Shown one piece after another: positions 5,135 to 12,494 of a stretch of DNA of 17,330 bases. The stretch lies in NCBI GenBank assembly GCA_002453165.1, contig DKGH01000007.1:1-17330 (forward strand), in the 5' to 3' direction. How positions within the stretch are numbered: position 1 is the stretch's first letter; the number at the start of each line of letters is the position of its first letter. The notes under the pieces were generated by a model, which saw only the letters and a list, made by a program, of their open reading frames with translations, made no database searches and was not told the DNA's origin. A program made the translations under genes and the position numbers. The stretch is from Verrucomicrobia bacterium UBA6775. Lineage in GTDB: Bacteria; Verrucomicrobiota; Verrucomicrobiia; Limisphaerales; UBA1096.

Positions 5135-7629
5135 AGAATTTTTTCATTCCACTGCTTTCGGTTTTGCTAATCGTGCTGGCCGGTTGCCGGTCGCGGCCCG
5201 ATGGTGTTGACTACGACCAATGGAAGGAGGCACTCGAGACGCGTCGAGCCACGGCAGCCCGTCACGTGACGGCTCCCGTTGGCTTTGAGGTGGACCTGCT
5301 CCGGACGGCCACCAAGGAGGAGGGGTCGTGGGTGAGCGTTGAGTTCGACGACAAGGGACGGCTATTGATCGGTCGGGAAGGCCCGGGAATCCTTCGCATG
5401 ACATTGCCGAAAAGTCGTTTCGGGCGTCCGGCGGTGGAGGTCGTGAACACCGAATTAAACGAGTGCCGCGGATTGCTTTGGGCGTACGACAGCCTCTACG
5501 CGAACGCCAACAATTCGAAGGGCTTTTATCGGCTCCGAGATACGACCGGGGATGATCAGTTCGATGAGGTGACACTCCTCAAAAAAACCGGTGGCACAGT
5601 CGGTCATGGACGCAACTCGATCGCGCTTGGCCCCGACGGTTTCATCTATCTTGCGCACGGGAACGATGTGCTCCTACCCAAGGATTTTTCCCGGGGCCCT
5701 CAATCGACCTACCGCAATTATGCACAGGATCAACTGCTGCCCTGCGACTGGAATCGCGTCCTGTTTAACAAGGGGGTCAAAGCACCGGCCGGGCACATCG
5801 TCCGCACCGACCGCCACGGCAACCGGTGGGAGATGATTGCTGGTGGCTTCCGGAATCCCTATGGGCTGGCATTCAACCCGGACGGAGAGTTGTTCGTTTT
5901 TGATGCGGACATGGAGTGGGACGAGGGTACGCCGTGGTATCGGCCGACCCGGGTTAACCATGTTGTCTCCGGTGGCGACTACGGCTGGCGGCAGGGCACC
6001 GACAAGTGGCCGGGCTATTTTCCGGACAGCCTGCCGAGCAATCTTGATATCGGGTTGGGCTCGCCAACCGCCATTGCTTTCGGGACTAACAGTCATTTCC
6101 CGGAACCCTACCGAAATGCGCTGTTCATCCTCGACTGGGCGTACGGGAAAATCTTTGCTGTTCACTTGACTCCGGACGGGGCGAGTTATCGCGGTCGGTT
6201 TGAAGAGTTCGTAACCGGCCGGCCACTCAATGTAACCGGCGCGGATTTTGGCCCAGACGGAGCGCTTTACTTCACGACCGGTGGTCGGCGCACACAGTCT
6301 GGCCTGTACCGAATTCGCTTCACCGGGAATCCGAAGGAGGCAAGCGATAATCCTGCACTTGGCCAAGCGCAGTTGGGAGCCGCGAAGCAGGCGAGAGATC
6401 TGCGCCGCCGTTTGGAAAGCTTTCATAGCGATCGGTCCGTTGAGGGACTTGGCTTGGCTTGGGAAAACCTGAGTCATGATGATTTTTGGATTCGCCATGC
6501 CGCGAGGGTAGCGCTGGAAAACCAAACGCCTAAGCGTTGGACTCTGCCGGCGCTCACGGAGTCTGATCCCAAACGGGCGCTGACTGCGTTGATGGCGCTG
6601 GCCCGCGTGGCTGATGCCAAGGTGCATCCTCAGGTTGTCGCGCGTCTCAACGATTTGCCGTGGGAGGGTTTGGCATTGGAGTGGCAACTGGTTGCCCTGA
6701 GAACCTACCAATTGGCATTCATCCGGATGGACGCCGACACCGCCTACGATCGGAAATCGACCATCACTAAGATCGCCAAGGCGTCGGGTGATTTTCCGGA
6801 AACTCGGATGGAGGTTTCGCGGCTGATGATTTTTTTGAATGCCAAGGGGATGATTCCCCAGTTGTTGAATTACGTGGTGGATGCCAAGTCGCAGGAGGAA
6901 CGATTGTCTTATTTGTTTCACATGCGCCTCATTGAGGACGGATGGTCGCCGGAACATCGACGTGCCTATTTTGCCTGGCTGAAAAAGATGACCGGCGAGC
7001 AGAGCGACCGGCATTTTCAGGGTTTCATGAAACACATCGTCGCCGATGCCCTGGCCAAGGTGTCGCCGGGGGAGAGGGAGGATTTCGCTAAATTGTTTAA
7101 AGCCAAGCCTAAGCCGGAAGCGGCTAAGCCCTTGGCCAAGCGGCCGGAGCACAGGCGCTGGGAGATGGGTGGTTTTGCCGACTTGGCCAAGCGCTTGGCC
7201 AAGCGCGATCTCGAAAACGGGCGCCGCGTACTCAAGCAGGCCGCCTGTACGGCGTGTCATGTTTTCGACGGCGAAGGCCTCGCGATTGGACCGGATCTCA
7301 CGGCAATCGGGGCCCGGTTTGATGCTCGGGCGATTCTGGAATCGATTCTCGAGCCGTCAAAAGTCATCGCTGACAAGTACCGTAACGTGTCGCTGACGAC
7401 AAAGCAGGGTGAACTGATCGAGGGGCGGCTGGTTGGCGAACGCGAGAAATCACTGCTGATCGCGCCGAATGCGTACCAGCCTTCGCAAGTACGGGAAGTG
7501 AAGTTGAACGTAGTCGCCACGCGGAAAGATTCACAGTTTTCCCCGATGCCCCCGGGTCTGGTGAACTCGTTTACCCGGGAGGAAATTCTCGACCTTTTGG
7601 CGCTGCTGCAGGCTGGGCCGCCGAAATAA
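5131..7629 (+). CDS. PVC-type membrane-bound dehydrogenase with C-terminal cytochrome c domain (lipoprotein)
   Basis: This 832-residue lipoprotein has a signal peptide ending in the lipobox LAGC (Cys19). Residues about 45-400 form a PQQ/sorbosone-dehydrogenase-like beta-propeller (GRNSIALGPDG, AGGFRNPYGLAFNPDGELFVFDAD, TGADFGPDGALYFT). A helical, HEAT-like middle follows (about 420-640), then a heme domain with CTACH (Cys706, Cys709, His710) and a likely Met ligand in SPMPPGL. This is the Pirellula/Verrucomicrobium-type architecture (TIGR02604 plus TIGR02603). It probably oxidises a sugar or alcohol outside the inner membrane and passes electrons to the c-heme. Its ATGA overlap with the Gfo/Idh/MocA gene suggests a shared pathway. 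Oddity: just before the heme domain an Ala/Lys/Pro linker contains PLAKR and the direct repeat DLAKRLAKR, encoded by palindrome copies at 7129-7205. Another copy at 6356 encodes ALGQA. Confidence 0.92.
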   Translation: MKNFFIPLLSVLLIVLAGCRSRPDGVDYDQWKEALETRRATAARHVTAPVGFEVDLLRTATKEEGSWVSVEFDDKGRLLIGREGPGILRMTLPKSRFGRPAVEVVNTELNECRGLLWAYDSLYANANNSKGFYRLRDTTGDDQFDEVTLLKKTGGTVGHGRNSIALGPDGFIYLAHGNDVLLPKDFSRGPQSTYRNYAQDQLLPCDWNRVLFNKGVKAPAGHIVRTDRHGNRWEMIAGGFRNPYGLAFNPDGELFVFDADMEWDEGTPWYRPTRVNHVVSGGDYGWRQGTDKWPGYFPDSLPSNLDIGLGSPTAIAFGTNSHFPEPYRNALFILDWAYGKIFAVHLTPDGASYRGRFEEFVTGRPLNVTGADFGPDGALYFTTGGRRTQSGLYRIRFTGNPKEASDNPALGQAQLGAAKQARDLRRRLESFHSDRSVEGLGLAWENLSHDDFWIRHAARVALENQTPKRWTLPALTESDPKRALTALMALARVADAKVHPQVVARLNDLPWEGLALEWQLVALRTYQLAFIRMDADTAYDRKSTITKIAKASGDFPETRMEVSRLMIFLNAKGMIPQLLNYVVDAKSQEERLSYLFHMRLIEDGWSPEHRRAYFAWLKKMTGEQSDRHFQGFMKHIVADALAKVSPGEREDFAKLFKAKPKPEAAKPLAKRPEHRRWEMGGFADLAKRLAKRDLENGRRVLKQAACTACHVFDGEGLAIGPDLTAIGARFDARAILESILEPSKVIADKYRNVSLTTKQGELIEGRLVGEREKSLLIAPNAYQPSQVREVKLNVVATRKDSQFSPMPPGLVNSFTREEILDLLALLQAGPPK
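6356..6369. repeat. iterated palindrome, one mismatch (in dehydrogenase)
   Basis: CACTTGGCCAAGCG, one mismatch to the core. It sits between the propeller and the helical middle domain and is read as Ala-Leu-Gly-Gln-Ala. Confidence 0.75.
7129..7142. repeat. iterated palindrome, one mismatch (in dehydrogenase linker)
   Basis: CCCTTGGCCAAGCG, one mismatch to the core, read as Pro-Leu-Ala-Lys-Arg in the linker before the heme domain. Confidence 0.75.
7180..7206. repeat. iterated palindrome, tandem pair at 12-bp period
   Basis: GACTTGGCCAAGCG (7180-7193, two mismatches) overlaps the perfect copy CGCTTGGCCAAGCG (7192-7205, extended to 16 bp at 7191-7206). The overlap makes an additional palindrome around AAGCGCTT. 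Read as Asp-Leu-Ala-Lys-Arg-Leu-Ala-Lys-Arg. Confidence 0.88.
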
Positions 7630-7673
7630 ATCCGACTTTTGACGCGTCGCCGGTTCGTGCTACTTTGTCCGCC

Positions 7674-8771
7674 GTGAGATTTCGGAAAATTCGAAAGACA
7701 GATTTGGAGGTGTCCGAGGTTGGGTTTGGCCTTTGGACGGTTTCGACCGGTTGGTGGGGCAAGTTCACCGACGAGGATGCGGTTGGCCTGATTCGAAAAG
7801 GGTTCGATCGCGGGATAAACCTATACGATGCGGCTGACACCTACGGCAACGGGCGGAGCGAGGAACTGCTCGCCAAGGCACTGGGTGACAAGCGAGACGA
7901 TGTTGTGATCGCCACCAAGGTTGGCTATGATTTTTATAACCACGATGGTGATCGACAGGGGCAGCGCGAGATCGCACAGGATTTTTCGAAAGAGTACATC
8001 AAGTTCGCCACGGAAAAATGTCTGGAGCGGCTCAAGACGGATCGCATCGACATCATGCAACTGCACAATGTGCGCGCGGCGCAGGTCGATACAGACGAAG
8101 TTTGGGAGGCACTTGAGGAACTTGAACAGGAGGGCAAACTGGTATGCTCCGGGATTGCGCTTGGCCCGGCGATCGGCTGGATGTACGAGGGTGTGGATTG
8201 TGTGCAACGCCGCAACCCAAGGATCATTCAACATATTTACAACATGCTGGAGCAGTTTCCGGGCAACCAGATCAACGCCTCCACTTACGCAAAATCAGGT
8301 AAGGACAATTCCACCACCGACGATCTCGCGGATTTTCGTCATGGCCGTATGACCGAGGAACCGGAGCTCGACACCAGTTTTCTGATTCGGGTGACTCACA
8401 GCTCCGGTATGCTCGAGGGCAAGTACACCGAGGACACGGTTTTCCCGCCGGAGGATCATCGTTCGCATCGGCCGCGCTCTTGGCTGGTCAATGGATTAAA
8501 GAAAATCAAGACGCTCGAGTTCCTGACCTCACCGGAGTCCGGTCGTACGCTTGGCCAGGCGGCTCTGCTTTGGCTGCTCGCGGAAAAAACGGTCGCCTCA
8601 ACGTTGCCGAACATTTACAACGAGGAGCAACTCATCGAGTTCACCGAGGACAAGCCGTACCTATCGGGGGATGAACTGCAGCGGGTCGAGGAATTGTTCA
8701 GTGAAAACTTTGGAGTCGAAGAGGATCCCTGCAACTTTAAGGGGACGATGGAGCGCGAGACGGTTGCGTAA
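7674..8771 (+). CDS. aldo/keto reductase family protein
   Basis: A cytoplasmic (alpha/beta)8-barrel NAD(P)H-dependent reductase of aldehydes or ketones, 365 residues from GTG 7674. The catalytic tetrad is complete: Asp52 (NLYDAAD), Tyr57 (TYGNG), Lys82 (IATKVG) and His131 (IMQLHN). The GTG gives the standard family N-terminus (MRFRKIRKTDLEVSEVGFG); TTG 7665 is an in-frame alternative, and neither has an SD. It is about 40 residues longer than many family members, the extra length falling in the region after residue 185 that holds the NASTYAKSGKD and PPEDHRSHRPRSW segments. The substrate is unknown. It lies 44 bp after the dehydrogenase-cytochrome and directly abuts the lipoprotein gene, so it is probably part of the same transcript. 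A one-mismatch palindrome at 8548 encodes TLGQAAL, where homologues commonly have a similar TLAQAAL. Confidence 0.9.
   Translation: MRFRKIRKTDLEVSEVGFGLWTVSTGWWGKFTDEDAVGLIRKGFDRGINLYDAADTYGNGRSEELLAKALGDKRDDVVIATKVGYDFYNHDGDRQGQREIAQDFSKEYIKFATEKCLERLKTDRIDIMQLHNVRAAQVDTDEVWEALEELEQEGKLVCSGIALGPAIGWMYEGVDCVQRRNPRIIQHIYNMLEQFPGNQINASTYAKSGKDNSTTDDLADFRHGRMTEEPELDTSFLIRVTHSSGMLEGKYTEDTVFPPEDHRSHRPRSWLVNGLKKIKTLEFLTSPESGRTLGQAALLWLLAEKTVASTLPNIYNEEQLIEFTEDKPYLSGDELQRVEELFSENFGVEEDPCNFKGTMERETVA
8548..8561. repeat. iterated palindrome, one mismatch (in aldo/keto reductase)
   Basis: CGCTTGGCCAGGCG, the same A-to-G variant as the intergenic copy at 3871. Read as Thr-Leu-Gly-Gln-Ala. Confidence 0.7.
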
Positions 8772-9260
8772 GTGATCGCCACTCGACAGGGAATCAGTCT
8801 GGGACAAGCTGCCGTATTGGCAGCTTTTTCCATCTTCGCAATCGGATGTGAAACCGCCGCTCGAAAAACGGCCAGCGGCGTATCGAGGTTTGCGACCAGT
8901 GCCGCGAAGACGACCGGCAGGGCTGCTGGCAAGCTAGCCGTTGCCACGGTGAAGGCGGGAGGCAAGGTGGCGTTTTCCGCTGGTAAATCGAGCGGCAAGG
9001 CGTTGCTTGAACTGGCCAAGACCGGCGAGGTGACGTTCGTGAATACTGCCACGGGATTGGTTTCGTCGATCCCGTTTTTGGACGGACTCAATCTCAAGGG
9101 AGCCATCGAGGCGGCCAAGATCGATCCGAGATTCAAGGCGTTTGAAGTAGTGCGCCCGTCGGGAATCATCCGGGTTGGTGCCGGCCAGTTGGCCAAGCTC
9201 GGGCGTGCGAAGTTGAAATCCGGGGATGTCATTCGCATGGTGAAGCTCGCTTCCAAATAA
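8772..9260 (+). CDS. small lipoprotein with Ala/Gly/Lys-rich repeat-like region, unknown function
   Basis: This 162-residue protein starts with GTG immediately after the aldo/keto reductase stop. Its signal peptide ends in a lipobox-like FAIGC (Cys26), so it is probably membrane-anchored. Residues about 30-85 are dominated by Ala, Gly, Lys, Ser and Thr in loosely repeated blocks (AAKTTGRAAGKL, TVKAGGKVAFSAGKSSGKAL). This resembles the amphipathic LEA-like segments of some bacterial stress proteins, but by composition only. The C-terminal part (FLDGLNLKGAIEAAKIDPRFKAF onward) is more ordinary and may be a small domain. I recognise no family. One base separates its stop from the hflX start, so the two are probably translated from one message. 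Confidence 0.75.
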   Translation: MIATRQGISLGQAAVLAAFSIFAIGCETAARKTASGVSRFATSAAKTTGRAAGKLAVATVKAGGKVAFSAGKSSGKALLELAKTGEVTFVNTATGLVSSIPFLDGLNLKGAIEAAKIDPRFKAFEVVRPSGIIRVGAGQLAKLGRAKLKSGDVIRMVKLASK

Positions 9261-9261
9261 G

Positions 9262-10563
9262 GTGAAGGGACTAGTCGACACTATCAATCGCGAGACCGAG
9301 CGGGTGTTTCTCGTTGGGGTGCAGCTCAAGGCGGAGGACGCCTGGTGCATTGATGAATCGCTCGATGAGTTGACGGAATTGGTCACGACGGCCGGGGGGC
9401 AGGTCGTGGGGCGAGGCACGCAGCGGTTGGATAAATTCAACGCGGCGACGTTCATCGGGCCGGGCAAGGCGAAGGAGTTTGCTGAAGAGTGCAAGGAATC
9501 CAAGGTCGATACCGTGGTGTTCGACGAGGAACTCAGCCCGGCGCAGGGGCGTAACCTTGAGAAGGTGTTTGAGTGCAAGATTCTCGATCGCACCGCATTG
9601 ATTCTCGATATTTTTTCCCAACGCGCCCGGACTCGTGAGGGCAAAATGCAGGTGGAACTGGCGCAGTTGAACCATCTGTTGCCGAGGTTAACCCGGTTTT
9701 GGACTCACCTTTCACGGCAAAAAGGCGGCATCGGGATGCGCGGCGGCGAGGGTGAAAGCCAGTTGGAGGTGGACCGCCGGAAAGTCCGCGAGCGGATCGA
9801 CAAAATTCAACGCGACCTCGAGTTGGTCATGCGCCAGCGTGATGTGCAGCGTTCGGGGCGCAAACGCAACCAGTGGCCGCTGGGATCGTTGGTTGGCTAC
9901 ACCAACGCCGGCAAGTCGACGTTGTTCAATGCCATCACCGGGGCGGCGATCCTGTCGGAGGACAAGCTGTTCGCCACGCTGGATCCGACCACGCGCCGAC
10001 TGCGCTTGCCGACCAATCAAAACGTGCTGCTTTCTGACACGGTGGGTTTCATTCGCAAGCTGCCGCATGATTTGGTCGATGCGTTCAAGGCCACGCTGGA
10101 GGAGGTTGTCGAGGCGGATCTGTTGCTGCACGTGGTGGACATCAGTTCGCCGCATGCGGAGGAACAAATCGTTGCTGTGAACCAGGTGCTGGGCGAACTG
10201 GGCGTGGCCGATAAGCCGATGCTGATGGTCTTCAACAAGATCGATCGGGTTACGGCCCCCGGCTTGGCCAAGCGCTATACGTCGGAGTACGAGAATTCCA
10301 TCGTCGTGTCGGCCAAAACGAGGGAGGGGTTTGACGCGTTCATGGCGGAACTTGGCAAGCAGCTAAGGCCGGTGCGACAGATGGTGGAGTTGTCGATTCC
10401 TCATTCGAAATCCAACGTCATCGCCCGGTTGCACGAGGTGGGGCAGGTGATGGAGCGCAACTACGATGGGGCTGAGGCGGTGTTCAAGGCGTTGATCCCA
10501 CCGAATCACCTCGCTCACTTCGAATCGTTCATCACTGCCGAGGACGAATTGGCCAAGGCGTAA
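9262..10563 (+). CDS. hflX: GTPase HflX
   Basis: HflX is a ribosome-associated GTPase that splits or rescues stalled 70S ribosomes under stress. The 433-residue protein has the HflX N-terminal domain (FIGPGKAKEF, VVFDEELSPAQGRNLE, CKILDRTALILDIFSQRA), the conserved GMRGGEGESQLEVDRR block (158-173) and a G domain: G1 GYTNAGKS (212-219), G3 DTVGF (259-263), G4 NKID (325-328) and G5 SAK (350-352). It starts at GTG 9262, one base after the lipoprotein stop, with no SD. A one-mismatch palindrome at 10261 encodes GLAKR (334-338) in the variable stretch between G4 and G5. A second copy follows directly after the stop codon. Confidence 0.96.
   Translation: MKGLVDTINRETERVFLVGVQLKAEDAWCIDESLDELTELVTTAGGQVVGRGTQRLDKFNAATFIGPGKAKEFAEECKESKVDTVVFDEELSPAQGRNLEKVFECKILDRTALILDIFSQRARTREGKMQVELAQLNHLLPRLTRFWTHLSRQKGGIGMRGGEGESQLEVDRRKVRERIDKIQRDLELVMRQRDVQRSGRKRNQWPLGSLVGYTNAGKSTLFNAITGAAILSEDKLFATLDPTTRRLRLPTNQNVLLSDTVGFIRKLPHDLVDAFKATLEEVVEADLLLHVVDISSPHAEEQIVAVNQVLGELGVADKPMLMVFNKIDRVTAPGLAKRYTSEYENSIVVSAKTREGFDAFMAELGKQLRPVRQMVELSIPHSKSNVIARLHEVGQVMERNYDGAEAVFKALIPPNHLAHFESFITAEDELAKA
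10261..10274. repeat. iterated palindrome, one mismatch (in hflX)
   Basis: GGCTTGGCCAAGCG, one mismatch to the core, read as Gly-Leu-Ala-Lys-Arg between the G4 and G5 motifs. Confidence 0.75.
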
Positions 10564-10583
10564 TGCTTGGCCAAGCGCTTGGC
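10564..10583. repeat. iterated palindrome, compound intergenic copy after hflX
   Basis: TGCTTGGCCAAGCG (10564-10577, one mismatch) overlaps a second perfect palindrome GCCAAGCGCTTGGC (10570-10583). It begins directly after the hflX stop codon TAA. Confidence 0.82.
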
Positions 10584-10624
10584 TCGCCTTGACCGTTTTT
10601 TTGCCGGTCGGTAGGTTGGTCGCG

Positions 10625-11014
10625 ATGATTTCCGGCATCGCCAAGAAGGACTCCCCAGAAGAGGTCAAGGTTCGCGTCGGTGACGAGCGGTTGCTCAAGG
10701 TCAGTGAGAGCGCTAGCACCAAGGTGTCGACTCTGCTGCAACGGCAGGGCCGACCGGAGGGGGTGTTGCGTGTGGCCGTGATCGGTGGCGGATGTTCCGG
10801 GTTGCAGTACAAACTCGACCTGCAGGATGCACCGGCTCATCGGGATATCCTCGTTGAGAGTGGAGGCATCCGGGTGGTGGTGGATCCCAAGACGGCACTG
10901 TACGTGACCGGAAGTCAGTTGGATTACGCCGACAAGCTGGAGGATGGTGGCTTCAAGGTGAACAACCCCAACGCAGCGAGCACATGCTCCTGCGGTGAGA
11001 GTTTCAGCGCCTGA
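10625..11014 (+). CDS. A-type iron-sulfur carrier (IscA/ErpA/SufA family)
   Basis: A-type carriers bind Fe-S clusters and hand them to apoproteins in the cytoplasm. The 129-residue product has the three ligand cysteines: Cys57 in GGGCSGLQY, and Cys121 and Cys123 in the terminal CSCGESF, at the family spacing of 64 and 66 residues. I chose ATG 10625 over the upstream TTG 10589 because it leaves a normal-length family N-terminus; a weak GGTAGG lies about 11 bp upstream. IscA, ErpA and SufA cannot be told apart here. It is followed 18 bp later by an HscB-like co-chaperone, which supports a role in cluster transfer. IscU, HscA and IscS are not in the window. Confidence 0.92.
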   Translation: MISGIAKKDSPEEVKVRVGDERLLKVSESASTKVSTLLQRQGRPEGVLRVAVIGGGCSGLQYKLDLQDAPAHRDILVESGGIRVVVDPKTALYVTGSQLDYADKLEDGGFKVNNPNAASTCSCGESFSA

Positions 11015-11032
11015 CCGAGGGGGCATCAAGTC

Positions 11033-11650
11033 ATGGTGGATCATTTTGCGCGGCTGAATTTACCCCGCAGGCCGTGGCTGGACGGTGAGCAACTCAGGCA
11101 GCGGTTTCACGACCTGTCGGCCGATGCCCATCCCGACCAGTCTCATAACGCCGACGCGGCTATCAAAGTGGAGAAGCAGGATGACTTCGCCGAGATTAAT
11201 GAAGCCTATCAATGTCTGGATGATGCCAAGTGCCGGGTTCGCCACCTGATCGAGTTGGAGCGGGGCAAGGCACCTGACAACGTCCAGTCGATCCCGGCTG
11301 AAATGACAGACTGGTTTATGGAGATAGGGGATACATGCCGGAAAGTGGACGCGTTCCTTGTCAAAAAGGAAAAGCAGGATTCCCCGATGATGCAGGCGAC
11401 GTTGATGGTGGAGGGACTGGCGTTTAACGATGAAGTCTCAGCTCTGCACAGTCGGTTGCAAAAGGAGTTGGCGCGGGTGGATGCCGAGTTGCTCGCGCTT
11501 TGTCCAGAATGGGAAGCATTGGACGGTCAGGGGGAAGACCGCGCGGGCACGCTGCCCTTGGCCAAGCTGGAAGCGCTTGGCCAACGCCTCAGTTTCTGGG
11601 TCAAGTGGAGCGCTCAACTTGGGGAACGCTCAAGTAGGTTGATGTTTTGA
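11033..11650 (+). CDS. hscB: HscB-like J-domain co-chaperone for Fe-S assembly
   Basis: This 205-residue protein begins with a J domain: a helix-II-like QLRQRFHDLSADAHPD, the HPD motif at residues 33-35, and a following helix FAEINEAYQCLDDAKCRVRHLIEL, whose R-x-x-x-L ending is typical of HscB. The C-terminal half is helical and charged, as in the HscB domain that binds the IscU scaffold. HscB recruits the Hsp70 HscA for cluster release. The ATG at 11033 is preceded by GAGGGGG about 11 bp upstream. The J domain is clear; the HscB assignment rests on overall length, the single N-terminal J domain and the neighbouring A-type carrier. Near its C-terminus two degenerate palindromes encode PLAKLEALGQR (11555-11587). 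Confidence 0.78.
   Translation: MVDHFARLNLPRRPWLDGEQLRQRFHDLSADAHPDQSHNADAAIKVEKQDDFAEINEAYQCLDDAKCRVRHLIELERGKAPDNVQSIPAEMTDWFMEIGDTCRKVDAFLVKKEKQDSPMMQATLMVEGLAFNDEVSALHSRLQKELARVDAELLALCPEWEALDGQGEDRAGTLPLAKLEALGQRLSFWVKWSAQLGERSSRLMF
11555..11587. repeat. two degenerate palindrome copies (in hscB)
   Basis: CCCTTGGCCAAGCT (11555-11568, two mismatches) and CGCTTGGCCAACGC (11574-11587, three mismatches at the right end). They are read in the same frame as Leu-Ala-Lys and Leu-Gly-Gln. Confidence 0.5.
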
Positions 11651-11687
11651 GCATGGCCCGATTGCCCTTGGCTTGACCGATTTAATC

Positions 11688-11701
11688 CGCTTGGCCAAGC
11701 T
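11688..11701. repeat. iterated palindrome, one mismatch, intergenic
   Basis: CGCTTGGCCAAGCT, one mismatch to the core, between hscB and the second DUF1080 gene, 24 bp before its start codon. Confidence 0.75.
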
Positions 11702-11725
11702 GTTGCCGCTGATCAATTTTTCAAT

Positions 11726-12433
11726 ATGAATCGAATCGTATCCTTACTTGCAACGGTCGCCTTGACGGCTGCCTTGAGCACCCCGGCCCTGGCTGAAAAG
11801 AAAAAGCGCGGAGCCGGAAAAGAGAAAAACTTTGTGTCGCTTTTTGACGGCACATCGACGGACCAATGGATGAATGCCAAGTCCGGTAAGTTTCCGGAAA
11901 AAGGCTGGGTGATCGACGACGGCTGCCTGAAGCACGTGGCCAAGGGCGGTGGCGGCGACATCATCACCCGCGGCAAGTACGAGCAGTTCGATTTTCGTTT
12001 CGAATGGAAGGTGGCCAAGGGCGCGAACAGTGGGGTGAAGTATTTCATCATCCGCGAGCGCGGATCGCTCGGTCATGAGTATCAGGTGTTGGACGACGAA
12101 AATCATCCGGATGGGGCCAAGGGTGCCAATCGCCAGACCGCAGCATTTTATGACGTGCTCGACCCCGCAAAGGATAAGCCGCTCAAACCGGTGGGTGATT
12201 TCAATTCATCCCGTATTCTCGTGAAAGGCAACACCGTGAAGCACTTTTTGAATGGCAAGATCGTGCTGACCTATAAGCTGGGGAGCGACGAACTCAAGGC
12301 TTCCATTGCCAAGAGTAAATTCAAAAACCTCAAAGTGTTCGGGCAGCGCCTGGCCGGGCACATTTTGCTTCAGGATCATGGAGATGCCGTTTGGTATCGA
12401 AACATCCGTATTCGCGATCTCGGCAAGAAATAG
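11726..12433 (+). CDS. secreted DUF1080 / 3-keto-disaccharide hydrolase family protein
   Basis: This 235-residue exported protein is a second member of the DUF1080 family, clearly different in sequence from the copy at the left end. The signal peptide is MNRIVSLLATVALTAALSTPALA, with an ALA cleavage site after residue 23, followed by a Lys-rich stretch. Family blocks are SLFDGTSTDQW, the strand pair QFDFRFEWKVAKGANSGVKYF, GHEYQVLDDENHPD, NSSRILVKGNTVKHFLNGK and the closing GDAVWYRNIRIRDL. The YQVLDD form, where the other copy has VEIEA, is typical of one DUF1080 subgroup. It probably hydrolyses or binds a modified disaccharide outside the cytoplasm; the substrate is unknown. No SD is seen before ATG 11726. 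It faces the sulfatase operon across a shared terminator. Confidence 0.9.
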   Translation: MNRIVSLLATVALTAALSTPALAEKKKRGAGKEKNFVSLFDGTSTDQWMNAKSGKFPEKGWVIDDGCLKHVAKGGGGDIITRGKYEQFDFRFEWKVAKGANSGVKYFIIRERGSLGHEYQVLDDENHPDGAKGANRQTAAFYDVLDPAKDKPLKPVGDFNSSRILVKGNTVKHFLNGKIVLTYKLGSDELKASIAKSKFKNLKVFGQRLAGHILLQDHGDAVWYRNIRIRDLGKK

Positions 12434-12449
12434 GTTTCACAAAAGAATT

Positions 12450-12483
12450 AAAAAACACACGGAATGATCCGTGTGTTTTTTTT
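12450..12483. terminator. strong bidirectional intrinsic terminator
   Basis: A perfect stem CACACGG/CCGTGTG with a 6-nt loop (12463-12468) is flanked by an A-run (12450-12455) and a T-run (12476-12483). It is therefore a complete terminator on both strands. It sits between the convergent DUF1080 and sulfatase genes and ends both transcripts. Confidence 0.92.
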
Positions 12484-12494
12484 GTGCTGCTGCT

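Noticed and set aside
5674..7260. 528-codon open frame on the minus strand inside the dehydrogenase-cytochrome gene
   Set aside because: It is fully antisense to a gene with clear domains and a CxxCH motif, has no recognisable domain, and arises from GC-rich codon bias.
10591..10609. GACCG...CGGTC hairpin after hflX as a terminator
   Set aside because: The stem is only 5 bp, the T-run is in the loop and not 3' of the stem, and the next gene follows shortly.
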